Shown here one piece after another: positions 49,105-58,553 of a stretch of DNA of 58,590 nt. The position numbers and the translations under genes are program-made. How positions within the stretch are numbered: the stretch's first letter is position 1; each line of letters opens with the position of its first letter. Below the pieces are notes generated by a model. The model searched no databases, had not been told where the DNA came from, and saw only the letters and a list, made by a program, of their open reading frames with translations. The DNA is from an uncultured Fibrobacter sp. Its GTDB lineage: Bacteria > Fibrobacterota > Fibrobacteria > Fibrobacterales > Fibrobacteraceae. Location of the stretch: the NCBI GenBank assembly GCA_934700345.1, contig CAKUXP010000020.1, positions 1 through 58,590 of the forward strand, written 5' to 3'.

Positions 49105-50483
49105 ACCGGGACGTCGCAGAATCCATTTTGGAAGCGGGAAAGGGCTTCGGGGCGAATTACGTGGAAATCTTTGAAGAGGAAACTCGATCTTCGACGCTTT
49201 CCCTCAAGGACGGTTCAATCGAAACGGCTTCCGCCGGGACGGAATTCGGTATCGGCGTACGTCTCCTTTTCGGGTCGGAAGTCCTTTACGCCTTTACAAG
49301 CGACGAAAGCAAGGACGCCCTTTTGAACATGGTGAAAACGCTTGCCTTTGGGAGGAAAATTCCATCCTCGCCGAAGGTCCTGGATTTTGATCCGCATACA
49401 TGCCGATTTGGTGAACGTTATCCGGGTTTTAAGGACCCGGGACTCTTGGGTAACGCCTACAAGCTCGACTTTCTGCACGAAGCGGACAGGAGCGCTCGGC
49501 GGGTTTCCGAAAAGATTTGCCAGGTTGCGGTCAGCATTTCCGATTCGCTTTCGCATATAAACATCATCAGCTCTAGCGGCGTAAACGTGAGCGATTTTCG
49601 CGTACATACGCGGCTTGGAATCAACGTAACCGCGGGCGAGGGAAAGGAAAAGATCGTTTCTCGGGAAGCCCCCGGAGCGCTAGCCGGCTACGAATCGCTT
49701 GAAAGGTTTAACGTGTCCGGGTTAGCGGAAACGGCTGCCGAGCGGTCGCTTCGGATGCTCGATGCGGGGCACATTGCGGGCGGCGTGATGCCTGTTGTCA
49801 TGGGACCCGGATTTGGCGGTGTCATCTTTCACGAGGCGGTCGGGCATCCGCTCGAGACGGAAGCTATTCGCCATAACGCAAGTCCTTTTACGGGAAAGCT
49901 CGGAAAAGTCGTGGCAAAACCGTGCCTTTCGGCTATCGACGACGGAACGATTCCGGGATCCTGGGGTAGTGTCGCTGTCGATGACGAGGGAATGCCGTCG
50001 AAGCGTACGGTCCTCATCGAAAATGGCGTTCTCAAGAGCTACCTGTCGGACATGATAGGATCGATGGAACTGGGGGTGGAACGGACGGGTAGCGGACGGC
50101 GAGAATCGTACAAATACGCTCCGGTCAGCCGGATGCGCAATACGTTTATCGCACCCGGAAAGGATTCCTTTGATTCGATGATTCGCAGCGTGGATCACGG
50201 ACTCTATGCGTCCAAGATGGCGGGCGGTTCCGTGAATCCGGCGACAGGGGAGTTCAACTTCGCTGTCGAGGAAGGCTATGAAATCGAAAACGGAAAAATC
50301 GGAAGGCCGGTGCGCGGAGCGACTCTCATCGGAAAGGGCGACCAGATCCTTCGCGAAATTTCGATGGTCGGGGAGGATTTTTCCTTGGCCGCCGGAGTTT
50401 GTGGAGCCTCGTCCGGGTATGTTCCGGTGACCGTCGGGCAGCCGACGATCAAGGTGGATTCCATTTTGGTCGGAGGGAGATAG
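49101..50483 (+). CDS. tldD: TldD-type metalloprotease
   Basis: The product is 460 aa. The zinc motif HEAVGH (HExxxH) and the surrounding GPGFGGVIFHEAVGHPLETE are characteristic of TldD. SLKDGSIE and the closing VTVGQPTIKVDSILVGG also match. TldD usually acts with PmbA/TldE, which is not in the window, in processing small peptides. Its ATG overlaps hisF by 4 nt and porU follows after 3 nt, so it is in the middle of a tight operon. Confidence 0.93.
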   Translation: MNRDVAESILEAGKGFGANYVEIFEEETRSSTLSLKDGSIETASAGTEFGIGVRLLFGSEVLYAFTSDESKDALLNMVKTLAFGRKIPSSPKVLDFDPHTCRFGERYPGFKDPGLLGNAYKLDFLHEADRSARRVSEKICQVAVSISDSLSHINIISSSGVNVSDFRVHTRLGINVTAGEGKEKIVSREAPGALAGYESLERFNVSGLAETAAERSLRMLDAGHIAGGVMPVVMGPGFGGVIFHEAVGHPLETEAIRHNASPFTGKLGKVVAKPCLSAIDDGTIPGSWGSVAVDDEGMPSKRTVLIENGVLKSYLSDMIGSMELGVERTGSGRRESYKYAPVSRMRNTFIAPGKDSFDSMIRSVDHGLYASKMAGGSVNPATGEFNFAVEEGYEIENGKIGRPVRGATLIGKGDQILREISMVGEDFSLAAGVCGASSGYVPVTVGQPTIKVDSILVGGR

Positions 50484-50486
50484 CCT

Positions 50487-53400
50487 GTGCGTTTAGGCGT
50501 CGTCTGTGTCTTGCTTTGGGTCGCGCTTCTTTCGGCTTTTGAAGTCATCGAGGATTCGAAGGCGCGGTTTGTCTTTCGCGACGGAGTTTCCGGTATTTCG
50601 CCCGTGCCCTGCGAAGAGGGTGACTTTCGCCTTCTCCCGGAAAACGCCTTTTACAGGGACAATTCAGGTACGCCCTATCGCGTCTATCGCGTCGCCCTTC
50701 CGGCTAACGCAAAACCGTCTGTCCTGGTGACGGATTCTGTCTCGACAAGGTTTCCCTTGCGGTGGTGCACCGCGGACTCTCTCCGGGATGCTTCGGTGGA
50801 AGTTTCCGCTCCAAAGCTCTGGGACGGCGCCTGGGTGGTCGATATTCTTGTTCCTCTTGTTCGCGGATCGGGTTCCTCGGTTCTCGTCCGGAAACACTTT
50901 CAGGTCTCGGTGACATTTTCGGGCAAGGCGGAAAATCGCCGTCCGGGAAACCGTCTGCTTTCGAATGTCCGAAATCCCCAGGGTGCCGCTTCCTTTGGAA
51001 CGAAAAGCCAAAAATCCAGGACGCTCCGCAAAAGCGCGGGATCGGACGCGGCGAACGTAAACTGGCTTGCACGCTTTCTAGTCGGCGATAGGGAAAACGG
51101 GAATACGGCGGAAGACGGCCTCTATGCGGTGACGTTCCGGCAGATCTATGCGGCATGCCGGGAAGTCGCGCGGGCTTCGGACTGCGAGGGAATTCCGGTG
51201 GAAAAGCTCCGGCTGTACGGCGCCCCGCAGGATACGATGACCGATGTCATCTGGAGTTCTTCCGACATCTTGCCGAACAGGCTCTTTGAAATTCCAATCG
51301 AAATCCGGGATCACGGCCCGAATTCTTTGGATGCGGACGGAACTTTCGACGAGGGCGACACGATCTTTTTCGCGGGTTACGGAACGTCGATGTGGAAACG
51401 CGTTGACCGGGAGGATCCGACGCTTTCCGGCGACGGCATGGAGTATTACTATTCCTCTTCCCCTTACAGCTTTTACCAGTATTTCCAGTTGGGATGGGCT
51501 CCTGGCGGTTCCGGTTTCCGGCTTTCGGAAATTTCGCAATCGGCAGCCGGGCTTGAAATTCCCGTCCTTCGCTACGTCCGCACTGAAAGGGACGCCTTCT
51601 TGCGGGACACGTACTTTGGAAACGATGGCGGATGGGAAGAATCGACGGGCAAGGAATGGTTCTGGTATTGGAATTCGCCGGACGACACGCTTGAAATTTC
51701 CCCGTCAAGCCTCTATTCTTCGCGAAACGCAAACCTTCCGCATCAGGCAAGCGGAAACGCTTTCGTTTCCGTCTCGTATTTTCCGCACCGTTCCGTCTAT
51801 GCTTCGACGCTTGCGGACGGTTCAAGGCAAGCGAGTTCGAGCCTTTCGGATTCGGGATACGCTGCCCGGATGGAGGATATCCGCTTTGCATTCGGAATCA
51901 ATGGAAAGAACGATTCCTATACGGATTATCGGCGGCTTTTACCCGGCGGGAATTTTGAATTCGATACGCCTGCGCTGAAGTCTTCGGGAAACTCCTTTTC
52001 TCTTCGGATGCTTCCGAACGGGAAACACTTCGAACGCTTTGACGGATTCTCGATTGCATACGCCTGGAATCCCGCGCTTGAAAACGATACGGCGGAGTGG
52101 ATTCTCCCGGGAAAGCAAGACGGCAGGATCAAGGTCCCTCTTTCGGCGGATTCCCGTACCCGGGTCCTGAAATTCAGGAACTTCCGACCGGTCGGTCTCC
52201 TTTCTGTCAAGGGCGGTTTTTTTTATGACAGCGTTTCCGCTGCCGACGACGTGCGTTACCTTGTGTACAATACAGGCGCTTTTCGGAAGCCTGCCGCTAT
52301 CGAGGCTGTCCCGGCGAAGATCGATGGCGTTCTGGAAGATATCGCGCGGATTTCGTCAAAGACCGAATACCTGATCATCGCCCCGGAAGCCTTCCAGGTC
52401 CCGGCGGTAGAGCTTGGGCGTTTTCGCTCCGAGGGAAGAGCCTCTAGAAACTACCGGACTGCGGTCGTTCTTGCCGAAGACATCTACCGAGCGTATTCGG
52501 GCGGTTCGAAGGATCCCGTCGCTATCCGGAACTACCTGGCGTATGCCCGAAGCGTTTCCCCGAACCTTACGGCGGCGGTTCTCGTCGGGAACGGGAACTT
52601 TGATTACCGGGGCTTCCATTCGGGCTACAAGACGAATTGGCTGCCGCCTTTCGAAAAGGAAAATGCGGTCGTGGAAGACTTCTTCGCGGTCCTCGATTCC
52701 GGGGAGCAGGTCTTGCGCGGCGAATACGATCTGGATCTGAATGTCGGGCGCTTGCCGCTTGCGAGCGTTGCCGATTTCAATGCCTACAATGCGAAAATCG
52801 AAGAACACGAGGGCTTGAAGAACGCGGACAATTCTTCCTGGAGAAATTCCCTGATTGTTTCGGCGGATGACGCCTGGACGGGGTTTGCGCCGGACCATAT
52901 CAAGCACACGGCTTCAGCGGAAGATCTTGCGCGAACGATCCTCGGCCAATCGGAAAGCGAAAACTATCGCCTGGACATCAAGAAAATTTACCTGCTAGAT
53001 TACACAGCGGACGCTTCGGGGCAGAAACTGCCCGCGGCGACGGATCTCATCAACCGCATCAACCAGGGAGCGCTCTTTACCATCTACTTCGGGCACGGAT
53101 CGATTTCGGACTGGGCGTTCGAAGGGCTGATGAAGCCTTCCTATGTATCGAACCTTTCCAACGAATCCCGCTACACGGTTCTCGGATCCTTTTCGTGCAC
53201 CGTGGGACGCTTTGACAAGGGCGACGAAACATCGCTTTCTGAAACTTTCATCCAGGCTTCCCGCCGCGGAGCGATCGCCTCGATAGGGGCTACCCGCGAA
53301 ACGTTCGGTTCCTACAACAGTGTCTTCGCCAAGTCCTTTATCCTGAACGCCCTGTTCCCTTCGGGCAGGACTCTAGGAGAGGCTTACCGGCTTTCCAAAA

Positions 53401-54566
53401 GCGCAACGCTGAAGCAGGGGAAAAGCCAGCGGCAGAACAACGAGCGCTATGTCCTGCTCGGGGAACCTGTTGTCCAGATGCCGAGAACGGAGCTTTCCGT
53501 AAAGCTCGACCAGAAAGTCGATACGATTCGCGCGCTTGACAGCATGGCGCTTTCCGGTTCTGTAGGAGGCATTTCCGACGGAACGCTCCACCTATCGATC
53601 TTGGAACAGAGCTATGAAAAGAAGCTGAGCGAGGCGCCGGCAAGGGACGATTCGGTCGCCGTCCTCTATGATGGAGCACAGATTTTCAGCGAGGACGTGG
53701 AAATCCGGGACGGAAAATTCTCGGTCCGGTTCATCACTCCCCGAAAAATCGCGTTCGGCGATACGGCGGCGGAAATACGCCTCTGGGCAAGCGGAAATTC
53801 AAACGGTTCCGTGGGACGCGCCCTGGTCTCGGGCATTTCGATTTCCGGGACATCCCCCTATGCGGATTCCATCATCCGAAACGATTCGCTGCCTCCGGAC
53901 ATCCGGATCCAGAGTTGCCTTTCCCCGTCGTCTGGAACATCCTTTTCGGAAGGAGAAACGGTTACGCTTGCATCTCCGGCCTGCCTGCAGGTGACCGTCT
54001 CGGATTCCACGGCGATAGACTTCCGCGAAGAGGCGGACGAGGGGATTTCCTTCGAGGTCTCGGGCGAGTCTTTTTCCGCGTCCCCGTTCCATCCGTATCC
54101 TTATCTGGAACAGTCGAGCAAGAAAGCCGTTGCCCGCATGACGTTCAGCGCAAGCAGGTATCCGGCGGGAACTTATACATTCAAGGTGTCGGCTCAGGAT
54201 ATCATCGGGAACGCCGCATCCCGAACCGTCAAGGTCCGCATCACGGACGGTCTTGTCGAGGGCCTTTCGGACGTGTTTACCGTCCCGAACCCGATGAAGC
54301 GAAAGGGGGCGACGTTCTATTTCAAGGATCTGGCGGTGGGGCGTTCTGCAAACGTCACCATCTTCATCTATAACCAGAACGGTCGGATGGTCCAGCGAAT
54401 TCCGGATGCGGTCTCCGGCGTGACGACCTGGGACGGCAGGGATTTTTACGGTAGAAAACTCGCCAACGGGCTTTACCACTACATCGTGGTCTCCAAGGTT
54501 CCTGCATCCGACGGGATGCCTGCCAAGACATTTCGCAAAAAACAGAAACTTGTCATTTCGAGGTAA
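50487..54566 (+). CDS. porU: PorU-like C25 cysteine peptidase, type IX secretion sortase
   Basis: The product is 1,359 aa and starts with GTG after GGAGGGAGA. A signal peptide (about 1-18) leads into a beta-rich N-terminal region. The C25 (gingipain) domain spans about 620-1000 and has the catalytic His870 in YFGHGS and Cys904 in GSFSCTVGRFD. After a further beta region the end (about 1255-1359) contains FTVPNPMKRKG, TIFIYNQNGRMVQRI and ANGLYHYIVVS, a FlgD-like/T9SS C-terminal fold. PorU removes T9SS sorting domains at the surface and attaches cargo to lipopolysaccharide. The paired PorV/PorQ-like gene is at 16928, and 19967 looks like a cargo protein. Other type IX-dependent C25 peptidases are an alternative reading. 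Confidence 0.82.
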   Translation: MRLGVVCVLLWVALLSAFEVIEDSKARFVFRDGVSGISPVPCEEGDFRLLPENAFYRDNSGTPYRVYRVALPANAKPSVLVTDSVSTRFPLRWCTADSLRDASVEVSAPKLWDGAWVVDILVPLVRGSGSSVLVRKHFQVSVTFSGKAENRRPGNRLLSNVRNPQGAASFGTKSQKSRTLRKSAGSDAANVNWLARFLVGDRENGNTAEDGLYAVTFRQIYAACREVARASDCEGIPVEKLRLYGAPQDTMTDVIWSSSDILPNRLFEIPIEIRDHGPNSLDADGTFDEGDTIFFAGYGTSMWKRVDREDPTLSGDGMEYYYSSSPYSFYQYFQLGWAPGGSGFRLSEISQSAAGLEIPVLRYVRTERDAFLRDTYFGNDGGWEESTGKEWFWYWNSPDDTLEISPSSLYSSRNANLPHQASGNAFVSVSYFPHRSVYASTLADGSRQASSSLSDSGYAARMEDIRFAFGINGKNDSYTDYRRLLPGGNFEFDTPALKSSGNSFSLRMLPNGKHFERFDGFSIAYAWNPALENDTAEWILPGKQDGRIKVPLSADSRTRVLKFRNFRPVGLLSVKGGFFYDSVSAADDVRYLVYNTGAFRKPAAIEAVPAKIDGVLEDIARISSKTEYLIIAPEAFQVPAVELGRFRSEGRASRNYRTAVVLAEDIYRAYSGGSKDPVAIRNYLAYARSVSPNLTAAVLVGNGNFDYRGFHSGYKTNWLPPFEKENAVVEDFFAVLDSGEQVLRGEYDLDLNVGRLPLASVADFNAYNAKIEEHEGLKNADNSSWRNSLIVSADDAWTGFAPDHIKHTASAEDLARTILGQSESENYRLDIKKIYLLDYTADASGQKLPAATDLINRINQGALFTIYFGHGSISDWAFEGLMKPSYVSNLSNESRYTVLGSFSCTVGRFDKGDETSLSETFIQASRRGAIASIGATRETFGSYNSVFAKSFILNALFPSGRTLGEAYRLSKSATLKQGKSQRQNNERYVLLGEPVVQMPRTELSVKLDQKVDTIRALDSMALSGSVGGISDGTLHLSILEQSYEKKLSEAPARDDSVAVLYDGAQIFSEDVEIRDGKFSVRFITPRKIAFGDTAAEIRLWASGNSNGSVGRALVSGISISGTSPYADSIIRNDSLPPDIRIQSCLSPSSGTSFSEGETVTLASPACLQVTVSDSTAIDFREEADEGISFEVSGESFSASPFHPYPYLEQSSKKAVARMTFSASRYPAGTYTFKVSAQDIIGNAASRTVKVRITDGLVEGLSDVFTVPNPMKRKGATFYFKDLAVGRSANVTIFIYNQNGRMVQRIPDAVSGVTTWDGRDFYGRKLANGLYHYIVVSKVPASDGMPAKTFRKKQKLVISR

Positions 54567-55240
54567 TGATGGATTTGAGAAAAAAAACGTCCCCGCTGCG
54601 TTCCCTAGGAGAAATCCTTCTCCGTTTCCGGCTGGTTCTTGTTGCAATGTTTGCCGTTCTCTACGTGGTTTTTGCCCGCGATTTCCAGTCGAGCTTTTCG
54701 TATGCGGGCGCTTCCGCGGAGTACTTGCTCGAACTGTTTGGGCAGGATGCGTCCCTTGCTCCGTTGAAGGGGTTTGCCGCTCCCGTCTCTGTGGGATGCG
54801 TAATCCTTTTTCTCGCCTGCTTTCTGTTTGCCCGGGTGGCGGTACTGAAAACCCTTCTTCCGGCACTCCTCGTCGCGTTCTTCTGGACGTCCCTGTCCGC
54901 TGGCGGGAACTTGCCGTATGTAGAATACCAGGCTTTGCTGCTTGCCGATATTCTCGGCATCGTTATCGCGGGAATTTCTGCCGGAATTTCTCTCAAGAAT
55001 GGTTTCCCTGTCGCGGGATCCTTGACCGTTGGCTTTTCTAGGGCCTTCTTCCCGATTCTTGCCCTGCACCTGCTCGTCGGCTGCGTTTTTGGATATCTTT
55101 TCCGCGCAGATGCTGAAATCTGGACGCTTGCCGTTTTTCCGCCGATTTCGTTTGCCCTTTTCCTCTTTGCGGAGTTTCCGATGTTTTCGTTTGCCCCGAT
55201 GGGGAAGATGCGCGCCGGGCATCGGACGATGAAAATTTAG
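54566..55240 (+). CDS. integral membrane protein of unknown function
   Basis: The product is 224 aa with about five or six hydrophobic segments (near 20-40, 68-90, 92-110, 120-145, 150-178 and 185-210). The N-terminus is basic and the tail ends in MGKMRAGHRTMKI. I recognise no family. The first ATG overlaps the porU stop by 1 nt (TAATG) and a second ATG follows immediately, so translation is coupled. The close link to porU suggests a role with the cell surface or secretion, but this is inference. Confidence 0.7.
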   Translation: MMDLRKKTSPLRSLGEILLRFRLVLVAMFAVLYVVFARDFQSSFSYAGASAEYLLELFGQDASLAPLKGFAAPVSVGCVILFLACFLFARVAVLKTLLPALLVAFFWTSLSAGGNLPYVEYQALLLADILGIVIAGISAGISLKNGFPVAGSLTVGFSRAFFPILALHLLVGCVFGYLFRADAEIWTLAVFPPISFALFLFAEFPMFSFAPMGKMRAGHRTMKI

Positions 55241-55313
55241 GACGGTTTGTATCTCGAAGCCCCGCTTTCTTGTTTTTTACAAAAAAAACAACACTCTTTC
55301 ATCCATAATAATC

Positions 55314-55321
55314 TAAATTGG
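55314..55321 (+). promoter_or_regulatory. promoter box of the PadR-phosphorylase pair
   Basis: TAAATTGG is followed by a 19-nt leader with GGAGAAG before the ATG. Confidence 0.5.
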
Positions 55322-55340
55322 AATATCGGAGAAGCATCGA

Positions 55341-55934
55341 ATGAATCGTTACGATCTTGTTTTGCTCGGTCTCATCAAGGAACATGAGCGGAGCGGTTAT
55401 GACATCATGACGGAAATCAGGAACCGCGAGCTGGATCGGTGGGCGAAAATCAGTACATCGACTATCTACAACCGCCTGACTCGCCTTGAAAAGAACGGTT
55501 CCATCGAAGGGCATCTCGAACGGGACGGCAACCGACCGGAGCGGACCGTCTATCGGATTCTCGACAAGGGCGAAGAAGTCCTCAAGCGCGAGGTTATGCG
55601 GCATCTGACCGGATTCAACGACGACCCGAGAACGCTAGGCTACGCGTTCCTGTATGCGGTCGATCCAATCGATACCGCCCGGGTTCTTGAAGTCCACGAG
55701 AAAAAGCTCATGGAGGAACTTTCCCGCTTGCAGAAAATGATCGACGAGGAACCTCGCCCGACGCTCTATCCCGAAGGTCCTTTCCTGAATTGCATGAGCC
55801 GCGACCACATCTATGTCGAACTGAAATACACGCGGGCCGCCATCGCCATTTTGCGCGATCCGCAAAAAAGAGGAAAGCTTGACGGCTATTTCTACATCAA
55901 TTTCGGTTCTCGCCATTTCGACAAGAACAGGTGA
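55341..55934 (+). CDS. PadR-family transcriptional regulator
   Basis: The product is 197 aa. The winged helix-turn-helix starts LVLLGLIKEHERSGYDIMTEI and contains STSTIYNRLTRLEKNGSIEGH and RTVYRILDKGEEVLKREV, typical of PadR. The C-terminal half is helical (VHEKKLMEELSRLQKMI) and would form the dimer interface. It ends 27 nt before cellobiose phosphorylase and is probably co-transcribed with it, so it is a likely autoregulated repressor of that enzyme. PadR regulators are better known for phenolic acid responses, which fits plant-derived substrates but is not shown. Confidence 0.9.
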   Translation: MNRYDLVLLGLIKEHERSGYDIMTEIRNRELDRWAKISTSTIYNRLTRLEKNGSIEGHLERDGNRPERTVYRILDKGEEVLKREVMRHLTGFNDDPRTLGYAFLYAVDPIDTARVLEVHEKKLMEELSRLQKMIDEEPRPTLYPEGPFLNCMSRDHIYVELKYTRAAIAILRDPQKRGKLDGYFYINFGSRHFDKNR

Positions 55935-55961
55935 ATTTCATCAACCATCCACGGAGATAAA

Positions 55962-58463
55962 ATGAAAGCAAACACGAAGAAAAAGTCCGCTGTGAAGGCC
56001 AAGGCCCACAAGTACGGCTATTTCGATGACGCGAACAAGGAATATGTCCTGACAAGTCCCGCAACGCCCATCAAATGGTGCAATTACGTGGGAACTCTCG
56101 ACTTTGGCGGTATCGTCGATACGACGGGCGGAACTCTCGTTTGCAAGGGTGACCCGGCGCTGAACCGCATCACGAAGTATATCGCGCAGATGCCCTGCTC
56201 GGATTTCAAGGCGAGCACCGTCTATATCCGCGTCAAGGACGGCAAGAGCTACAAGGTCTTTTCCCCGTTCTATGTACCGACGCTCGTGAAGCTCGATAAG
56301 TGGGAATGCCATGTCGGCCTTTCCTATAGCCGTTGGATTGCCGAAGCTTTCGGTCTCCGCGTCCAGGTAACGATCTTTGTCCCGACGAAGTCGAATACGC
56401 TTCTCCAGGACATCCAGGTGACAAATATCGCTGGAGGATCGAAGGAAGTCGATATAGTTCCCGTGTACGAGTTCAGCCATTTCGAAGCCGAAAAGCAGCT
56501 GACGAATGCGGACTGGGTTCCGCAGACCATGACGCTCAAGGCGCACCCGGAAAAGGACGGACATCTGGTTCTCGAACAGTACGCCTACATGAAGCGCGAC
56601 TATGCGGTGAACTACGTGACCGCCGACTGCAAGGTTTCGAGCTTTGACGGCGACCGCCGCGTGTTCCTCGGCGAAAACGAGATGGGCTCCTGGGCGCATC
56701 CGCTTTCCCTCGATGCGAAGGAACTTTCGAACAGCGAGTGCGACCGCGGCGACAACATCGCGGCGTTGATGATCCACGCGGGAAAGATCGGTTCGAAAAA
56801 GACGTTCCGTACCTGTACGCAGCTCGGCCAGGAGCAGAGCCTGAAGATTGCCGCGAAGTCCATCAGGAAGTATCGCGACCTGAATAATGTCGATAAGGCG
56901 TTCGCGGAACTCGCCGCGTTCTGGGACAAGTATCTCGAAACCATCCAGGTAAAGACTCCGGATGCATCCTTTAACACGATGGTGAATGTCCACAATCCGC
57001 GCCAGTGCCACACGACAAAGAACTGGAGCCGCTATCTGTCGCTTTACCAGCTCGGTTACGGAACGAGCCGCGGCATCGGTTACCGAGATTCCACTCAGGA
57101 CCTGATGGGCGTAATGAGCCATATGCCGGAAGAAGCGTTGGTCCTCACGAAGAACCTGATTTCCGTGCAGCGTCCCGAGGGCAATGCGATGCACCAGTAT
57201 GCGCCTCTCGCCCTTGCCGAGGATACCGGAAGCGAAGCGAACGAAGGCGACTCCCGCGAAAAGGCGAATGCGGTCGATGCCGACGGCAACCATCTCTATG
57301 CGGACTGGTACGGCGACGACCATCTCTGGATCGTGCTCACCGTGGCGAGCTACCTCAAGGAAACGGGAAAGATGGAACTTCTCGACGAGGAAATCCCGTT
57401 CTACGAGAAGGGCAAGAAGCGCACCGAACGCGAGAAGGGAACCGTTCTCGAACACTTGAAGCGCAGCCTGAACTTTACGCGTACGCACCTCGGAAAACAT
57501 GGTCTCCCGCTCCTCGGATTTGCCGACTGGAACGACTGCATGAACCTTCCGCTCGGCGCCGAATCCACGTTCAACACGGCACTCTACGCGAAGGCGCTTC
57601 TCGAGATGATGGACATCGAAGAGCATCTCGGCGATACGGCCGCTGTCGAAATGTACAAGGGCTGGTACGAAGACGTGAAGAAGGCGTTCAACGAGAGCGC
57701 CTGGGACGGCAAGTGGTGGGTCCGCTGGTTTGACAAGGACGGCAACGCTTACGGAACGAACAAGGCCAAGTACGGGAAAATCTACTGCAACGGGCAGTCC
57801 TGGCCGATTATCGGCGGTATCGCGAGCGGCGATCACGCGAAGCAGGGAATGGACAGCCTGAACAAGCTTTTGAACACGCAGTATGGCGTCAAGAGTTCCA
57901 CGCCGGGCTATCGCGGTTTTGACCCGACCGTCGGCGGCATTTCCACGTATCCTCCCGGAGCGAAGGAAAACGGCGGCATCTTCCTCCACACGAATCCGTG
58001 GGTGATGATTGCCGAAACGATTCTCGGACGCGGTGACAACGCTTACAGTTACTATTGCCAGATCAACCCGGCGGCGAAGAACGATATCCTCGACATCTTC
58101 GAATCCGAGCCGTATTGCTATCCGCAGAACATACTCGGCAACGAGCACAAGCAGTTCGGACTTGGCCGAAACGCCTGGCTGTCGGGAACTTCGACCTGGA
58201 CCTACCAGGCGGCAACGCAGTACATTCTGGGCATCCGCGCAAGCTACAGCGGGCTCGTGATCGATCCGTGCATTCCTTCGAAGTGGGACGGTTTCGACGC
58301 TATCCGCAAGTTCCGCGGCGCGACCTACGAAATCTCCGTGAAGAACCCGAAGCACGTGTGCAAGGGCGTCGAGAAGATGGTCGTCGATGGCAAGGAAATC
58401 GATTCGAACGTCGCCCCGATCTTTACGAAGGGGACGCACAAGGTCGAAGTGATTCTCGGTTAG
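55962..58463 (+). CDS. cellobiose phosphorylase (GH94)
   Basis: The product is 833 aa, close to the 820-aa norm of GH94 cellobiose phosphorylases. It splits cellobiose with phosphate into glucose and glucose 1-phosphate, saving ATP. YGYFDDANKEYVLTSPATPIKW at the N-terminus is characteristic. The catalytic region GFADWNDCMNLPLG has the general-acid aspartate (probably Asp525). GYRDSTQDLMGVM and PCIPSKWDGF are also family motifs. There is no signal peptide, so it is cytosolic and acts on imported cellobiose or cellodextrins. GGAGATAAA precedes the ATG. Related GH94 enzymes act on chitobiose or cellodextrin; cellobiose is favoured by similarity and by the lineage. Confidence 0.9.
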   Translation: MKANTKKKSAVKAKAHKYGYFDDANKEYVLTSPATPIKWCNYVGTLDFGGIVDTTGGTLVCKGDPALNRITKYIAQMPCSDFKASTVYIRVKDGKSYKVFSPFYVPTLVKLDKWECHVGLSYSRWIAEAFGLRVQVTIFVPTKSNTLLQDIQVTNIAGGSKEVDIVPVYEFSHFEAEKQLTNADWVPQTMTLKAHPEKDGHLVLEQYAYMKRDYAVNYVTADCKVSSFDGDRRVFLGENEMGSWAHPLSLDAKELSNSECDRGDNIAALMIHAGKIGSKKTFRTCTQLGQEQSLKIAAKSIRKYRDLNNVDKAFAELAAFWDKYLETIQVKTPDASFNTMVNVHNPRQCHTTKNWSRYLSLYQLGYGTSRGIGYRDSTQDLMGVMSHMPEEALVLTKNLISVQRPEGNAMHQYAPLALAEDTGSEANEGDSREKANAVDADGNHLYADWYGDDHLWIVLTVASYLKETGKMELLDEEIPFYEKGKKRTEREKGTVLEHLKRSLNFTRTHLGKHGLPLLGFADWNDCMNLPLGAESTFNTALYAKALLEMMDIEEHLGDTAAVEMYKGWYEDVKKAFNESAWDGKWWVRWFDKDGNAYGTNKAKYGKIYCNGQSWPIIGGIASGDHAKQGMDSLNKLLNTQYGVKSSTPGYRGFDPTVGGISTYPPGAKENGGIFLHTNPWVMIAETILGRGDNAYSYYCQINPAAKNDILDIFESEPYCYPQNILGNEHKQFGLGRNAWLSGTSTWTYQAATQYILGIRASYSGLVIDPCIPSKWDGFDAIRKFRGATYEISVKNPKHVCKGVEKMVVDGKEIDSNVAPIFTKGTHKVEVILG

Positions 58464-58484
58464 TCCTTTTTTCTTTTCGAAACG

Positions 58485-58519
58485 AAAACTCCTGCAGGTT
58501 TTGCCTGCGGGAGTTTTTT
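58485..58519 (+). terminator. terminator of the phosphorylase operon
   Basis: ACTCCTGCAGG pairs with CCTGCGGGAGT around a short loop and is followed by six T. Confidence 0.85.
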
Positions 58520-58532
58520 GTGATTCTTCAAA

Positions 58533-58553
58533 ACCACCGGCTAGGCCGGTGGT
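58533..58553. repeat. perfect inverted repeat, REP-like hairpin
   Basis: ACCACCGGC and GCCGGTGGT are perfectly complementary and enclose TAG. No T run follows. Such short GC-rich hairpins often belong to REP sequences or to the ends of IS200/IS605 elements. The window ends 37 nt later, so the element cannot be identified. Confidence 0.6.

Noticed and set aside
55941..58439. An 832-codon open frame on the minus strand opposite cellobiose phosphorylase
   Set aside because: Same reasoning: it is the antisense of a clear GH94 enzyme, and its composition is that of a shadow frame.
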